Positions 1 to 10,731 of a stretch of DNA of 64,000 nucleotides are shown piece by piece. Position numbers and translations under genes: made by a program. Position 1 is the first letter of the stretch. The number at the start of each line of letters is the position of its first letter. Below the pieces are notes generated by a model, which was not told the DNA's origin, did not search any database, and was given only the letters and a program-made list of their open reading frames with translations. This stretch comes from Casuarina equisetifolia (taxonomy: Eukaryota > Streptophyta > Magnoliopsida > Fagales > Casuarinaceae), in assembly GCA_028551475.1 (NCBI GenBank), contig CM052362.1, positions 20,814,021-20,878,020 on the forward strand, read 5' to 3'.

Positions 1-143
1 ACCGTTTCTGTACAGAACTCCAGTGCTTTATTAGTATTTTTTCCTCTCCTTTTTCCCACCTTTTAAAAGAAAGTAGTATTTTCTCTACCTTTAGTATTTG
101 CAGAAAAATCTACCAATAATTGAGAGACTTGCTTGTGTTTTAG

Positions 144-2243
144 GTACTAGGTGCCTTTTGGTACTTATTTTCTATCGAATTCGAGGCCACTTGCTGGCAC
201 AGAGCATACCAAAGTAAAAATATGACCACAAGTTCTTTTAGGTGTGGTCGCAGTTATGGAAATTACAGAGTTTTAAAGGATTATTGTCCCGAAAAAACAG
301 AAAATACAACGTCCTTTGATTTTGGAATATTCTTTGAAGCCATTCAATCTGGCATCGTAAAATCCACTGATATTCCACCGAAATCTAAGGTTTGCACTCG
401 TCAGTCTCTGACATTTCAGATTCAGCAATCCCACCGTTGTTTCTATCAGAGCTTGTCATCAATAATTATCTATCTCTTGCTGTTACAAATTCCGATACTG
501 TCTTTCATAAGAAGTTTTGGCCGCTCTTGCACATATTTTGTTGAATCCATGCCTTCTTGTATCCCTATCTCATAAAGTTGCTAAAATTTTTGCAGCTCTC
601 TTGGTCAAAACCTCAAAACAAGTACCAGAGTCTGGGAAAACTGCTTCGCAATCTTGATTTCGGTCATGGGGTTGCTGCTGCTTTTGTATTTCATTGAAAA
701 TTTGAAGGTTGGTGTTGAGAATTTTCTTTGATCTTTAGTGTCTTGGTTTATGTAATTATCTGGGTGAACATTAGCTAATTTTTCTAAATGCACAAAAGCA
801 CATACCGGACACTCGCTGAGTTACAGAGACATTTTTAAAAGTACTGTTACAGGTTAGATTATGCAATTTATGATATATCTCATTTGTTCTACCATGTTGA
901 ACTTTTGTAGCCTCTAATAAATTCATAAAATCCATTCACAAATCCAGTTTGACTAGTAATTTAATGCTAATCAGTTTCTTATCTGTTGATACCATTAAAA
1001 TAATAACAAGATTGCATATTATGATGAAAGTTAATCTTTTGAAAGTTATCATGTATTATCACCTTAATCTTTTGAATACAGTAACTTGTTTATTGGTTTT
1101 AAATGAGCTAAACTTGTTGCTTCGCAGAACTACATGCAATGGATAACCAAAAGCTCAAGGAAGATGACTAAAATCAGCAAAAACAAAGATTTAGAATCGT
1201 GGATATCCAAAATCGAGCAATGCTGTAAGGGCAATCGGAAGAAGATTATAGCCGAGTTGCAACGACAAATATTGGAAGAAAATAAAGACATTACGACGCC
1301 GAATCTATTCTCTTGTCTTCCGCTGGAGATAATGCCGAAGTTTCACCATTGTGTTTGCTTGCCCCTGCTGAAGGAGGTGAGTTTCTTCTTTTACTGCTTT
1401 CTTTCTCCTTCCTTTTGGATGAAAAATGAAAATGAAAATACAAAAGTTTGTGTTAACGCAGTTATCTCACCAAATTTGTTGTTATATTAAGCCCACGATT
1501 TTGGCTTAATATCTTTATAATTACCGTACGTATTTTAATTTTTTTTTATTAATTTAAGTCTTACTCTCTATATATGTAAAATAAGATTATATAAATAAAA
1601 TACAGAAATAGAGAAATTCATTTTGCTTTCTCAAGGTTTTTACTTTCTTATCGTTTGAAAATATGTAAAATAATTTGGAAATTTGGATAGGCAAAGTGTT
1701 TTTTAACGGTACTGTTGAGAGGTAGATGAGGTAGTCAGGTGGGTTTTATTGTCCGTTTGGTTGCCTGAGCCGCCGTGGTTATAGTTGTTTCAGCGCCGAG
1801 TGGCTGCCCTTCTTGTGTATATCAATTTTGTTTAATGAATTTTATTCATCCGAGAACTGTAGGTGCAAGTGCTTCATGGAAAAAGCGACGGAGATTTAAA
1901 GTCGTTGAGCGAACGCCTGCAACCAGTGCTCTACAAAAAGAACTCGTACATTTTCCGGAAGGGAGATGTAATTGATGCATTGCTTGTCATTACCGACGGC
2001 AGTATCTTGACAGACACGGGTGAAGGAAGTGTCCAGCAAATTGAAAAAGACCAATTATTGGGAGAAGAGCTTCTACAATGGATGTTCAACTTCTCCTCCT
2101 CGCCCTGCGTGTCCAACCTCCCAATCTCTGAGAAGAACGTCAAAACCATCACAAAAGTTGAAGCCTTTGCTCTAACGTTCTGCGATATAAAGTACGTTCC
2201 AAAGCCTAGCCAAGCTGCTTCTGATGCAGGAGCATCTGCATGA
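144..2243 (+). pseudogene. CNGC copy A, 3' half of a channel gene, pore-deleted
   Basis: This is the 3' part of a plant cyclic nucleotide-gated cation channel; the 5' exons lie left of the window. Exons read as 144-389 (S5-pore, beginning VLGAFWYLFSIE), 596-707 (SSLGQN filter and S6), 1128-1376 (C-linker, NYMQWITK) and 1863-2243 (cyclic nucleotide-binding domain with SNLPISEKNVKTIT and VEAFALTF). Each is flanked by AG/GT. Compared with copy C, the first exon lacks 32 bp after IP, which removes the RILYSLWWG segment before the filter and shifts the frame. The deletion ends share a CC, as in end-joining. The protein also stops just after the binding domain, so it lacks the C-terminal calmodulin/IQ region usual in the family. 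Copy C stops at the same place, so the short tail is ancestral here. Very likely non-functional. Confidence 0.8.
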
Positions 2244-2830
2244 AACTTTCGCCAGTGATTGGACGAAAAGAACGAAAAAGGTTACAAAACGGATAATTTG
2301 TAGCCCCATGTTCGGCAGTTGCTTTCGATGTTGTTGAAAAGTAGTAGTTAGTTTTGAGGTCTTATCTGGAGTTTGTAAAAAATTCTCCACTGGTGCTGCC
2401 GTGATAGAACTGCTAGTTGTTTGAATTCTGGATGGGAAAGTTTAGAATTAGGATTGTTATTTGTTGACTGAACTATGCTTTTAGTTCTTCAATAAATTGC
2501 GTTTTGGACGGTTGCCACTTCCAAGAACGAATTGTGTCGGCAATTCCTTCTTAATCTAGACTGAAAAATATCTAGAGATATCTGGAGAAAGATATCCTTT
2601 TCTGTGAGATGAGGGTCATCGATGCGGTGCGATGCTCTTCGTCACGCAAACAATTTTTTCATTTTCCACATTGTTTAGCTTCTCTAGTAAACCCTTTACC
2701 TTCGGCTCTATTTCCTTCACAAAAGATTTACGAAAGCATAGATTCTTATAGGTTGAATATTCAACCTGCAATTGTTACAGTCCAAAACTATACATAGATC
2801 CTGATTCCTTATTTTTTATGTTCTGTTCAG
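2244..2830. other. 3' flank of CNGC copy A and spacer to copy B
   Basis: No gene seen. Parts of this stretch match the 3' flank of copy C (about 14,950-15,230), for example the words around CGTGATAGAA and CATTGTTTAGCTTCT, so it belongs to the duplicated unit. It ends in a clear intron 3' end (TTCTGTTCAG) directly before the S1 exon of copy B. Confidence 0.6.
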
Positions 2831-2998
2831 GCCTTGGTTTAACAGCAACCCAAAGGGGCTCATTGCAAAGTGGGATATGTTGTCTCTAGTTTCGTGCGCG
2901 TTTGCTGTATCCGTGGATCCTCTGTTCCTTTATATTCCAGTGATCGAAGAAGATAAGAAAAAGAACAAGTGTATTGGTTAGATAGCACATTAAAGATC

Positions 2999-3003
2999 GT
3001 AGA
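2999..3003. repeat. Left target-site duplication (GTAGA)
   Basis: GTAGA directly precedes the 5' LTR and is repeated exactly after the 3' LTR at 8126-8130. Five base pairs is the usual duplication size for Ty1/copia integration. Confidence 0.93.
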
Positions 3004-3246
3004 TGTTAGACAGGACGTTAGATGAGACTCCCACGTCTCCTCCACACAGTACTTGAGTACTGTCTACACATAGGGGTACCTACATGTAGGGGTACCATAC
3101 TTTTCTTTGTATATACATTTACTACACGGTGTATAAAACTATTGATTGAGATAATACAAAAAATAGCTTTTCTCCTTTGCAACTCTTTCTCTTTTCTTAT
3201 CATAGTTGCATTTTCCGGCCGAAGCTTTCTGGCCTCTTTTTCAACT
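3004..3246 (+). repeat. 5' LTR of the copia element
   Basis: 243 bp, beginning TGTTAGACAGG and ending TTTTTCAACT. It matches 7883-8125 apart from six substitutions and has no length difference. The end is placed by the target duplication on the far side, which gives TG...CT rather than TG...CA termini. It contains a TATA-like run TATATACATTT at about 3,110. Confidence 0.92.
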
Positions 3247-3257
3247 TGGTATCGAGC
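3247..3257 (+). other. Primer-binding site (initiator Met-tRNA type)
   Basis: TGGTATCGAGC directly follows the LTR. It matches the common plant copia site TGGTATCAGAGC except for one missing base in the middle. Confidence 0.8.
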
Positions 3258-3394
3258 TAGCACAAGTGCAAACCGTCGCATCCCTATGACCTTATTTCCC
3301 TTTTGGACTGGCTCCTCTCTCTCTCTTTTTTTTTCTCCCTTTCCCTTGCTTGTTTCAACCCGGCCCCTATTTCCTTTTTGTTTTCTCGGTCCTC

Positions 3395-4480
3395 ATGTCA
3401 ACCTCTTCTAACACCGGCCCAGACACTTCTCGCATATCCGACCCGCCCATTTCCTCCTCCAACCTTGCCGTTATGCCGTCGCTGTCGCTGTCGGAGCGGC
3501 TCAACGGCTGCAACTACATTATTTGGCAAACCATGATTGAGTTGTTCCTGGACGCAGCTCAACTCCTACCCGTGGTCGACATGTCTGAACTCAAACCTGC
3601 GACCCATCTCCTCACCCCCAGCTCCACACCTGGCCCCACTACCCCTTCCCGAGTTCCCAACCCTGCTCAGGCCCAGTGGCAGATCCGTGATTGGATTGAC
3701 ATGGGGTGGCTTCTCACGACCTCTACCCCGTCGATCATGGCACAGCTCACAACTTTCCGCTCCTCCACCGCCATCTGGCTATATCTTGCTACAACGTTCT
3801 CCGCACAGTCGACCACACGCGCCTCCTCTTTGTGCATGGAACTCCAATCCACGCGCCATGCCGACTGTCTCGTCGCGGAGTATCTTTAGCAAGCAACTCA
3901 CATCGCGGACCAACTCACCCTGATCGGCAAGCCCTTCCATGACAACAACTACAATACCCACGTTTTTCGTGGTTTGGGACCGGAGTTTCAACCTCTCATC
4001 GTCGCTATCTCAGTGGCTTCACAGATCGCGCCAATGTTGCGCGAAGATCTCCATGGCCTATTGCTCTCCCACGAATCTATGGTGGACGTCTTCTCTGGCG
4101 ATGCAGTGGCCTTTCCTCCCCTGGGAGCTTTCGCGGCACAGCAAGGGTTTCCTTCGGCCCTCTTCAATCGGCTCCCTTCTACCCCGCAGTGGCCCTCACG
4201 CGCCACTTCAACAGCCTCCTCGCCACCTCTCCTACCGAACCCCCCTTTTTTGCCGAACGACACCTCACCGGCGCCGCCTCAGACGGCGGCCAGTGGCTAC
4301 AGCGACTGGTAGTAGGTCCCTTATTGTCAGATATGCCGACGCCATGGTCATTATGCGACCACGTGTTGGGAACGATATAACACCCCCCTTGGGCCGGCCC
4401 CACCTTATAACCCAAACACTCCCCAAGCCCACTTATCTTATTCCCCACCGGCCCACACCCCTTATCCTAACCCACTGACT
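3395..4480 (+). pseudogene. copia gag (nucleocapsid) remnant
   Basis: This encodes a gag-type protein of a plant copia element. It starts near MSTSSNTGPDTS and carries the LSERLNGCNYIIWQ motif typical of copia gag proteins. A TAG at 3887-3889 interrupts it; the same frame continues as QATHIADQLTLIG. A CCHC zinc knuckle (C-x2-C-x4-H-x4-C, CQICRRHGHYATTC) can be read at about 4,325-4,366, in a different frame from the preceding segment, so at least one frameshift is present. Non-functional. Confidence 0.85.
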
Positions 4481-4719
4481 CATATATCCAGCCCCACTTC
4501 CCTTACCCAACCCACCAGCCCACTCTCCCAACCCTCCAGCCCAGCTTCCCTCCTCTCCGGCCCAACTCCTTTCCCTCCTCAGTCATATACGACCCCTTTT
4601 ACTTCCCTTGGCCCAACCCCTCAGGCCCACTACTTCGTTTTTCCTCAGGCCCATCATTCAGCCCTCCCTCTTCTTTTAGCCCCTTTTCCTCTTACTCATC
4701 CCCCTTCCTCCCTTGACAT

Positions 4720-7700
4720 TTTCCCTTGGTTTGCTGACTCTGGCGCCACCCACCATGTCACTGACACCCCCCTTGGCCTCTCCACCGTCACTCCTTATAC
4801 CAGTACTCAGCAGCTCACTGTGGGCGATTGGGTTTCTCTTCCCATCACCCACATAGGTACTTTTCAGTCCCTTTTTCCTCCTTTTTTTCGACTGACTAAT
4901 ATTCTAGTTGTTCTTAACATTGCTAAAAATTTATTATCTATCTCTCATTTGCTCTCGATAATCATTGTATGTTTCTCTTTTATGATACTCACTTTATTAT
5001 TCGTTCTCTCCACACTGATCAGAGTCTACTCCACAGCTGACTTGATTGTGGTCTCTATCGAGTCTCCCTTCTTGCTGCTTTGCTCTCTCCATTAGCCCTC
5101 TGTGCAGCTCCTTCCAGCTCTCTTGTTTTATGGCACCATCGTTTAGGGCATACCTCTGTTAACACCCTTGTTCGTCTTTTGTCTTCCACGAACAATTCCT
5201 TTGTTCGTTCTTCTCTCCCCTTATGTACGACATGTGCTGTTAGTAAGAGCCATCGCCACCCCCACTCCCCCACCCAATCTCAGGCTTCTTCCCCCTTTGG
5301 ACTGGTACATTTTGATGTATGGGGTCCTGTCCTAGTAACTTCTTATCATTGTTATAAATATTATGTGTGCTTTGTTGATGATCATTCACGTTTTACTTGG
5401 TTTTATCCCTTTACTACTCGTGATTAATTTTTTCCCATTTTTCATGCCTTTCACTCATTTGTGACCGCCTAACTTTAGTGTTCCCTTCGTGCCATCCAGT
5501 GTGATGGTGCTCTAGAGTTTCTCTCTCATGGTCTCCGTTCTTTTCTCACTTCTCATGGTATTCATCAGCGCATCTCATGTTCATACTCTCCATTTCAGAA
5601 TGGTACAACTGAACAGAAACATCGTCATATTGGTGAGACTGGCCTTGCTCTCCTCACCCATTCCTCTATTTCTCTCTTTTGGGAATTTGCTTTTGAAACC
5701 GCAGTTACCCTCATCAACCACCTTCCCACATCCATCCTTGCTCATCTTTCTCCTTGGCAAGTTCTTTTTTACTCCCCTCCTGATTTCTCACATCTTCGAG
5801 TCTTTGGTTGTTCTGTCTTTCCTCACCTTCGTGCCTATGCTTCTCATAAGCTTTCTCCCCGTTCTCGTCCTTATGTCTTCCTTGGTTATCCTCCTAGTTA
5901 TCGTGGCTATCGTTACTACTGTCCCCACTCCAGTCGTTTCTTCATTGTTGTTGATGCTCTCTTCGATGAATTCTCGTTTCCTTATGCTCACCCTTCTACT
6001 TCCGCCTTTTTTCCCATTTCTCCTCCCTCTCCTTCTATTCCTCTTCCCATACTCTCTCCATCTTTTCCTGCCTTACCCATTGTGGGCCAACTTCCTCTTT
6101 CATCGTCTTCTTCCCTTTCTTCCCTTTCTTTTCCCCCCCCTTCCCCTCCTACCTCTCTTACCTCCCCCACTTCCTCTTCCCCACCTACTCCTCCTTCCTA
6201 TTCCTCTCCTCATTCCCCCACACCTCTACCCCCTGCCATCCTATGGTCACTTGCCTGAAAAATGGCATCGTTACTCGTCGCATTCTTACCCGCCAGCATA
6301 CCTTTGCCCTTACAGTTGCCTTTCACCTATACACTGAACCTTCCACCTTCTCCCAGGCCTTCCGTGATCCACACTGGCACACTACCATGGCTAAGGAGTA
6401 TACTGTCCTTCTCCACAACCATACTTGGGATCTTGTTCCCTCTCCCTCTCATGCCCGTCCCATTGGCTGCAAGTGAGTCTAAGGTTAAATTACGTTCTGA
6501 TGGCTCCCTTGAGCATTATAAAGCCCGCCTCGTGGCAAAGGGCTTCCATCAATAGCCTGGCATTGATTACACCGAAACTTTCAGTCTTGTGGCCAAACCG
6601 GTCACCATTCGCATTGTGATTGCCATAGCTTATTCTCGTGGCTGGGGTGTTCGCCAGTTGGATGTATCCAATGCTTTTCTACATGGCACTCTTTCTGAGG
6701 AGGTCTACATGGTCCAGCCACCGGGGTTTCTTGATGCTTCCTTGCCTCATCATGTTTGTCAACTTTGTCGCTCCCTCTACGGCCTCAAGCAAGCCCCTCG
6801 TGCCTAGTATCAACGACTCAGCTCCTTTCTCATTTCCTTGGGGTTCTATGTCTCTACTGCAGATACCTCCCTCTTCTTGCTACATACCCCCCACTACACC
6901 TTTATTCTTCTTGTGTATGTTGATGATATTCTCCTTATCGGCTCTCCATATGCCCCATGTCCGACCTTCTCACCACCTTACACCAGGAGTTTGCTATCAA
7001 GGACCTTGGTCCTCTTCACTATTTTCTGGGTGTTGAGGCACACCATACCTCTTAGGGTCTTTTCCTTCACCAGGCCAAGTTCACTCATGAGATTCTTGCC
7101 CGTGCCCCCATGGCGGATGCTCGGGGTGCTCCTGCTCCCTGCACTCCTACCGAGCCTCTCTCTCAGTGGTCTGGTGATCCTCTTCCTGATCCCTTTTTAT
7201 ATAAGAGCATTGTGGGTGCTTTCCAATACCTTACCCTCACCTGTCCTGACATCGCCTATGCGGTTAACATTGCCTGTCAGTTTTTACATGCCCTTACTAC
7301 GCTTCATTGGCAAGTTGTGAAGCGCATACTTCGCTATACTCCGCTACCTTGCAGACACTCCCCACCATGGACTTTGTTTTGTCCACCACTCCTCTAATCT
7401 TCATGCCTTTTCATATGCTAGTTGGGCTGGCGATCGGGATGATCATCATTCTGTTAGCGATTTTTGCATCTTCCTCGATCAGCATCTCATCTCCTGGTGT
7501 TCCCGCAAGCAACGCACTGTTACTCGTTCCAGCGCTAAGGCTGAATATAAGTGCCTTGCTGATACTATTGCCGAGCTCATCTAGATCGAGTATCTCCTTC
7601 AGGATCTCTGCATTGTTCTTCCTCGCCGTTCGACTCTCTAGTGTGATAATCTTTCTGCCCTTTATCTCACTGTTAATCCTGTTTTTCATACTCGCACTAA

Positions 7701-7870
7701 ACATATTGAGATTGATTATCACTTCATGCGGGGGCATTTTCTTCATGGACAGCTACATGTTCAGTTCATTTCTTCCGCAGATCAGCCTACGAACATCTTC
7801 ACCAAAGGCCTTCCTACTGCACGCTTTCGCTCGTTGAGATCCAAGCTGACTGTTCTTCTTGATCAGTCCG
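4720..7870 (+). pseudogene. copia pol (protease, integrase, RT, RNase H) remnant
   Basis: The protease is marked by WFADSGATHHVTD at about 4,730. The GAG-pre-integrase zinc region LWHHRLGH...CTTC is at about 5,130-5,235, and the integrase core (FDVWGP, FVDDHSR, then GTTEQKHRH) follows to about 5,970. Reverse transcriptase is marked by [32 protein letters not shown] and YVDDILLIG at about 6,510-6,940. RNase H (SSAKAEY, then DQPTNIFTKGLP) ends near 7,850. Stops occur at 5425-5427, 6553-6555, 6805-6807 and about 7,581, and the reading frame changes several times. Some stops look like single transitions in CAG or TGG codons. Confidence 0.9.
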
Positions 7871-7882
7871 CTGCGGGGGGGC
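7871..7882 (+). other. Polypurine tract of the copia element
   Basis: A G-rich run (CTGCGGGGGGGC) sits immediately before the 3' LTR, where the plus-strand primer is expected. Confidence 0.75.
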
Positions 7883-8125
7883 TGTTAGACAGGACGTTAG
7901 ATGAGACTCCCACGTCTCCTCCACACAGTACTTGAGTACTGTCTACACATAGGGGTACCTACATGTAGAGGTACCATACTTTTCTTTGTATATACATTTA
8001 CTACACGGTGTACAAAACTATTGATTGAGATAATACAAAAAATAGCTTTTCTCCTCTGCAACTCTTTCTCTTTTCCGATCATAGTTGCATTTTTCGGCCG
8101 AAGCTTTCTGGCCTCTTTTTCAACT
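7883..8125 (+). repeat. 3' LTR of the copia element
   Basis: 243 bp, the same length as the 5' LTR, with six substitutions. It is followed directly by the GTAGA target duplication at 8126-8130, then by resumed CNGC coding sequence. Confidence 0.93.
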
Positions 8126-8130
8126 GTAGA
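8126..8130. repeat. Right target-site duplication (GTAGA)
   Basis: An exact copy of 2999-3003. It is also the first base group of the resumed CNGC exon, so the empty site can be read directly. Confidence 0.93.
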
Positions 8131-8880
8131 CATTTGTTTGCGATCAGTGATGGATGCGACTTATGTTGCGATTATGTTCTTGCAATATCTTTGTCTTAAG
8201 AAAGTCGGCGCCGGTACTGGACACAGCTGAGCAGAGGAAGATTCAGATGCTCGTCAAATAGGAGAGAGAGGCGAAAGCCTTTGGGGTCGCTACTGTAACT
8301 GGATAACCAGCACCAGAAACCGTCTTTACTTGGGGCATTTCGTGATTGACATTCTCGTTATCCTTCCACTTCCACAGTTAAGAACAACTTTTACACCGTT
8401 TTTTTGTATCTTTCAAGTTTAACTACAAAGTTTATGCTTCTCCCGATTTAGTCTTGCTTTTGCTTACTTAATAACTTTATATTGCCAAAACTCTTCAAGT
8501 TGTTATGATTTGGCGAGCATGCATGCATGCGTGTACTTAACATCCCAATTGGCTTAGACGACAAAAATCAAGACTATTCACCTTCACCGTGCATTTTCTT
8601 GTCTCTCCAACTAGTTGATGCAATGATCTTCATCGCGCAAGGCACTATGTTGACATACTCGGGTGAGGGAAGTGCTCAGTATATTGAAAACAAACTGTTC
8701 TTGGGACAAGAGCTACTAGAATGGATGTCCGGCGGCTCCACCGAAACCCCGCTTGTCCAACCTGCCAATCTCTGAGAAGAACGTCAAAACCATTACAAAA
8801 GTTGAAGCCTTTGATCTAATGTTCAATGATTTAAAGGCCATGTTTACGAAGCATAGCCAAGCAGCTTCTGATGCAGACAA

Positions 8881-10661
8881 TGATTTAATAACCTTATGTT
8901 ACGGTATTAAGAGTTATTGGGCTTGCCACCCCAACAACGAGTTCTCCTTTTGGTTCAGCAGTAGGTCCGTTAACACCTTATGAAACTTTGGCTAGAGACT
9001 AGATGAAAAGAGGAATGAAAGAGATGAACTGGCTGTCGTGCTCTCAGCGCTTCATGACAACCCCATATTCAGCATCTGCTCTCGTTGTTGTTAAAAAGTA
9101 TTAGTTAGTCTTGAGATCTTATCTAGAGTTTGTAAAAAAAAATCCCCACTTGGTGCCCCCGTGATAGAGTTGTTAGTTGTTTGCATTCTGAATTATCTGA
9201 TGAACTTGCTCTTAGTTATTCAATAACTACATTGAGGTTGGGTAAATCCATTGTTGCTTGGTATATGAAAGTAGGCGTATAAGATGAAATTCTCGTAATG
9301 AAAGAAAAAGCTTTTAAAACAAAGTTTAATTGAAGCGAGAGTTCGCCAACTCTTAATTATCTTTTAAGTTGGTACGATAGCCTTCTAATAAAATTAATCC
9401 TTGTGTCGCATGTGGTTGTCCTGACTCTTTAGTTCGGCATTGACACCTGAATTTTCTACGGTTCCGAGTAAGACTATGTATGGTTGTCAAAACAAAAAGA
9501 CAAAATCTGAAGACGGGAGGAGGGACGACTGTTCAAAAAGTAGGACCAGTGAGTTGCTTTACCACACATTAAAGAGCAAAAGAGGAAGACTTGAGGGGGA
9601 CTTACTCTGGATATAACTCGCGGCTGCAGGTTCGATCCTGCAACAAAATCAACTCCCCCACTCTTCTCTATCCAGATTCGCGTCACTCTGCTCCAGCATA
9701 TTGAGGTTCAATTTTCTGTTTATGTAAAATCTAACTAGAACAATTTACTGTTTTCTCATTCAACATCTATCTAATTCCGGGCATTGTCTTCTTGGTCTAA
9801 CTATTTCCACTCAGTTTGGTGTGGGTGATACTAAGTTTCTGCCCGGGAAAAATCACATGGCGCAAAGCCTGTGAGGCTGGACTTGGAACAGATGAAAACT
9901 GGTGTTTCTCTAACCTGTTTTCCATTTTTCAGGAATCTAAACTCATGTGTTTGTTGCTCTGAAAGCAGTTCGTGGCTGTGGAAGCTTTAGTTATGAATTA
10001 CCCTGGGCGCCTGCAACAGCAAGGGATGAGGTTAGCTTCTTCCTGTATTATTTGTATGTGGGGCTGAAAGGCACTAGTGGAATCCTGCAAATATCTTGTT
10101 GCTTATGGTTTTCTTTTTTCTTTTGGTTTTTTCTTTTATAAAGTGACGAGATTGTACCCACTTTTATAAAGTGATATAGACTGATTAGAGAATTTATAAT
10201 AGTGCACGGAGTTCAAGTGATAAACTAATAATGTACGTCTTGTATTATTGACTTTATTTTAATAATTTCTTTCGTACTTATGATCTTAATGAGTTAAACG
10301 GCCATGACTCTTCTGTCTCAACAAGAATAAAAATCCTCATGCATAGTAACGTTCAAAGAGTTGCATTAAAAAATATAAGAAACAACCATAAGTTAAGATA
10401 ATTTTTTATTTAGCTTATCCTTAAATTTAATTTTTTCCCTTTTATTTTATTAATTTTTTTCACACTTTTCTTTAAGGACATTTTCACAATAATTTTTCAT
10501 TACATCCCAAATATTTCTAGACAAAAACACAAAAGAACACCTTTGAAATCATTTATACAACAAAAAACTGGTTACAAAAATCAAGTTAATACATATTCCG
10601 ATTCCTGGCCGATGGCTACAGTATTGTGTATAAATGATTACAAAATATATTTTCAGATATA
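8881..10661. other. Spacer between CNGC copies B and C, no gene supported
   Basis: The first 350 bases resemble the 3' flank of copies A and C (CGTGATAGAG, GTTGTTAGTTG). The N-terminal first exon expected for copy C was looked for here and not found. A short segment at about 9,933-10,027 is flanked by TTTTTCAG and GAGGTTAGC and could be an exon (GCGSFSYELPWAPATARDE), but I cannot tie it to any family. AT-rich sequence follows. Confidence 0.45.
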
Positions 10662-10698
10662 TATGTGTGTGTATGTATGTATGTATGTATGTATGTAT
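10662..10698. repeat. GTAT tetranucleotide microsatellite
   Basis: About seven GTAT units preceded by a short GT run. It lies 33 bases upstream of the S1-S3 exon of CNGC copy C, inside the preceding intron near its branch and polypyrimidine region. Confidence 0.9.
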
Positions 10699-10731
10699 TT
10701 ATATTTACAATATATTTCTTTTTGATTTCAG

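Larger units (their letters stand above)
3004..8125 (+). mobile_element. Ty1/copia LTR retrotransposon, complete but coding-dead
   Basis: A full-length copia-type element of 5,122 bp with two 243-bp LTRs, a primer-binding site, a polypurine tract and a 5-bp target duplication. The internal order is gag, CCHC zinc knuckle, protease, integrase, reverse transcriptase, RNase H. Integrase before reverse transcriptase defines copia rather than gypsy. Gag and pol are broken by several stop codons and frame changes, so the copy cannot code for its own movement. The LTRs differ at 6 of 243 positions by eye, so the insertion is fairly recent. It lies in the same orientation as the CNGC exon it disrupts. 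Confidence 0.95.
2831..8880 (+). pseudogene. CNGC copy B, split by a copia element and internally deleted
   Basis: This is the remains of a second channel gene. The S1-S3 exon begins at 2831 (PWFNSNPKGLIAKW, then CAFAVSVDPLFLYIPVIEED) and is cut at 3003 by a retrotransposon. It resumes at 8126/8131 with DICLRSVMDATYVA and runs to 8377. Joining the two parts at the 5-bp duplication restores similarity to copy C. Other damage: a one-base loss near 2,970 compared with copy C; a lost splice donor after 8377 (CCACAG is followed by TTAAG where copy C has GTAAAG); absence of the S4, pore, S6 and C-linker exons; and a frameshift in the binding-domain relic at about 8,612-8,880 (readable as LTYSGEGSAQYIENKLFLGQ, then SNLPIS in another frame). 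Certainly dead as a channel. Confidence 0.88.

Noticed and set aside
5528..6337. Long Leu/Pro-rich open frame of 269 codons
   Set aside because: It is an out-of-frame reading of the copia integrase and linker; the real frame shows integrase motifs.
9600..9665. tRNA-like text (GGTTCGATCC with flanking GGGGGA/TCCCCC)
   Set aside because: The T-arm loop has six rather than seven bases, and no D or anticodon arm of correct spacing can be folded; not a tRNA gene.
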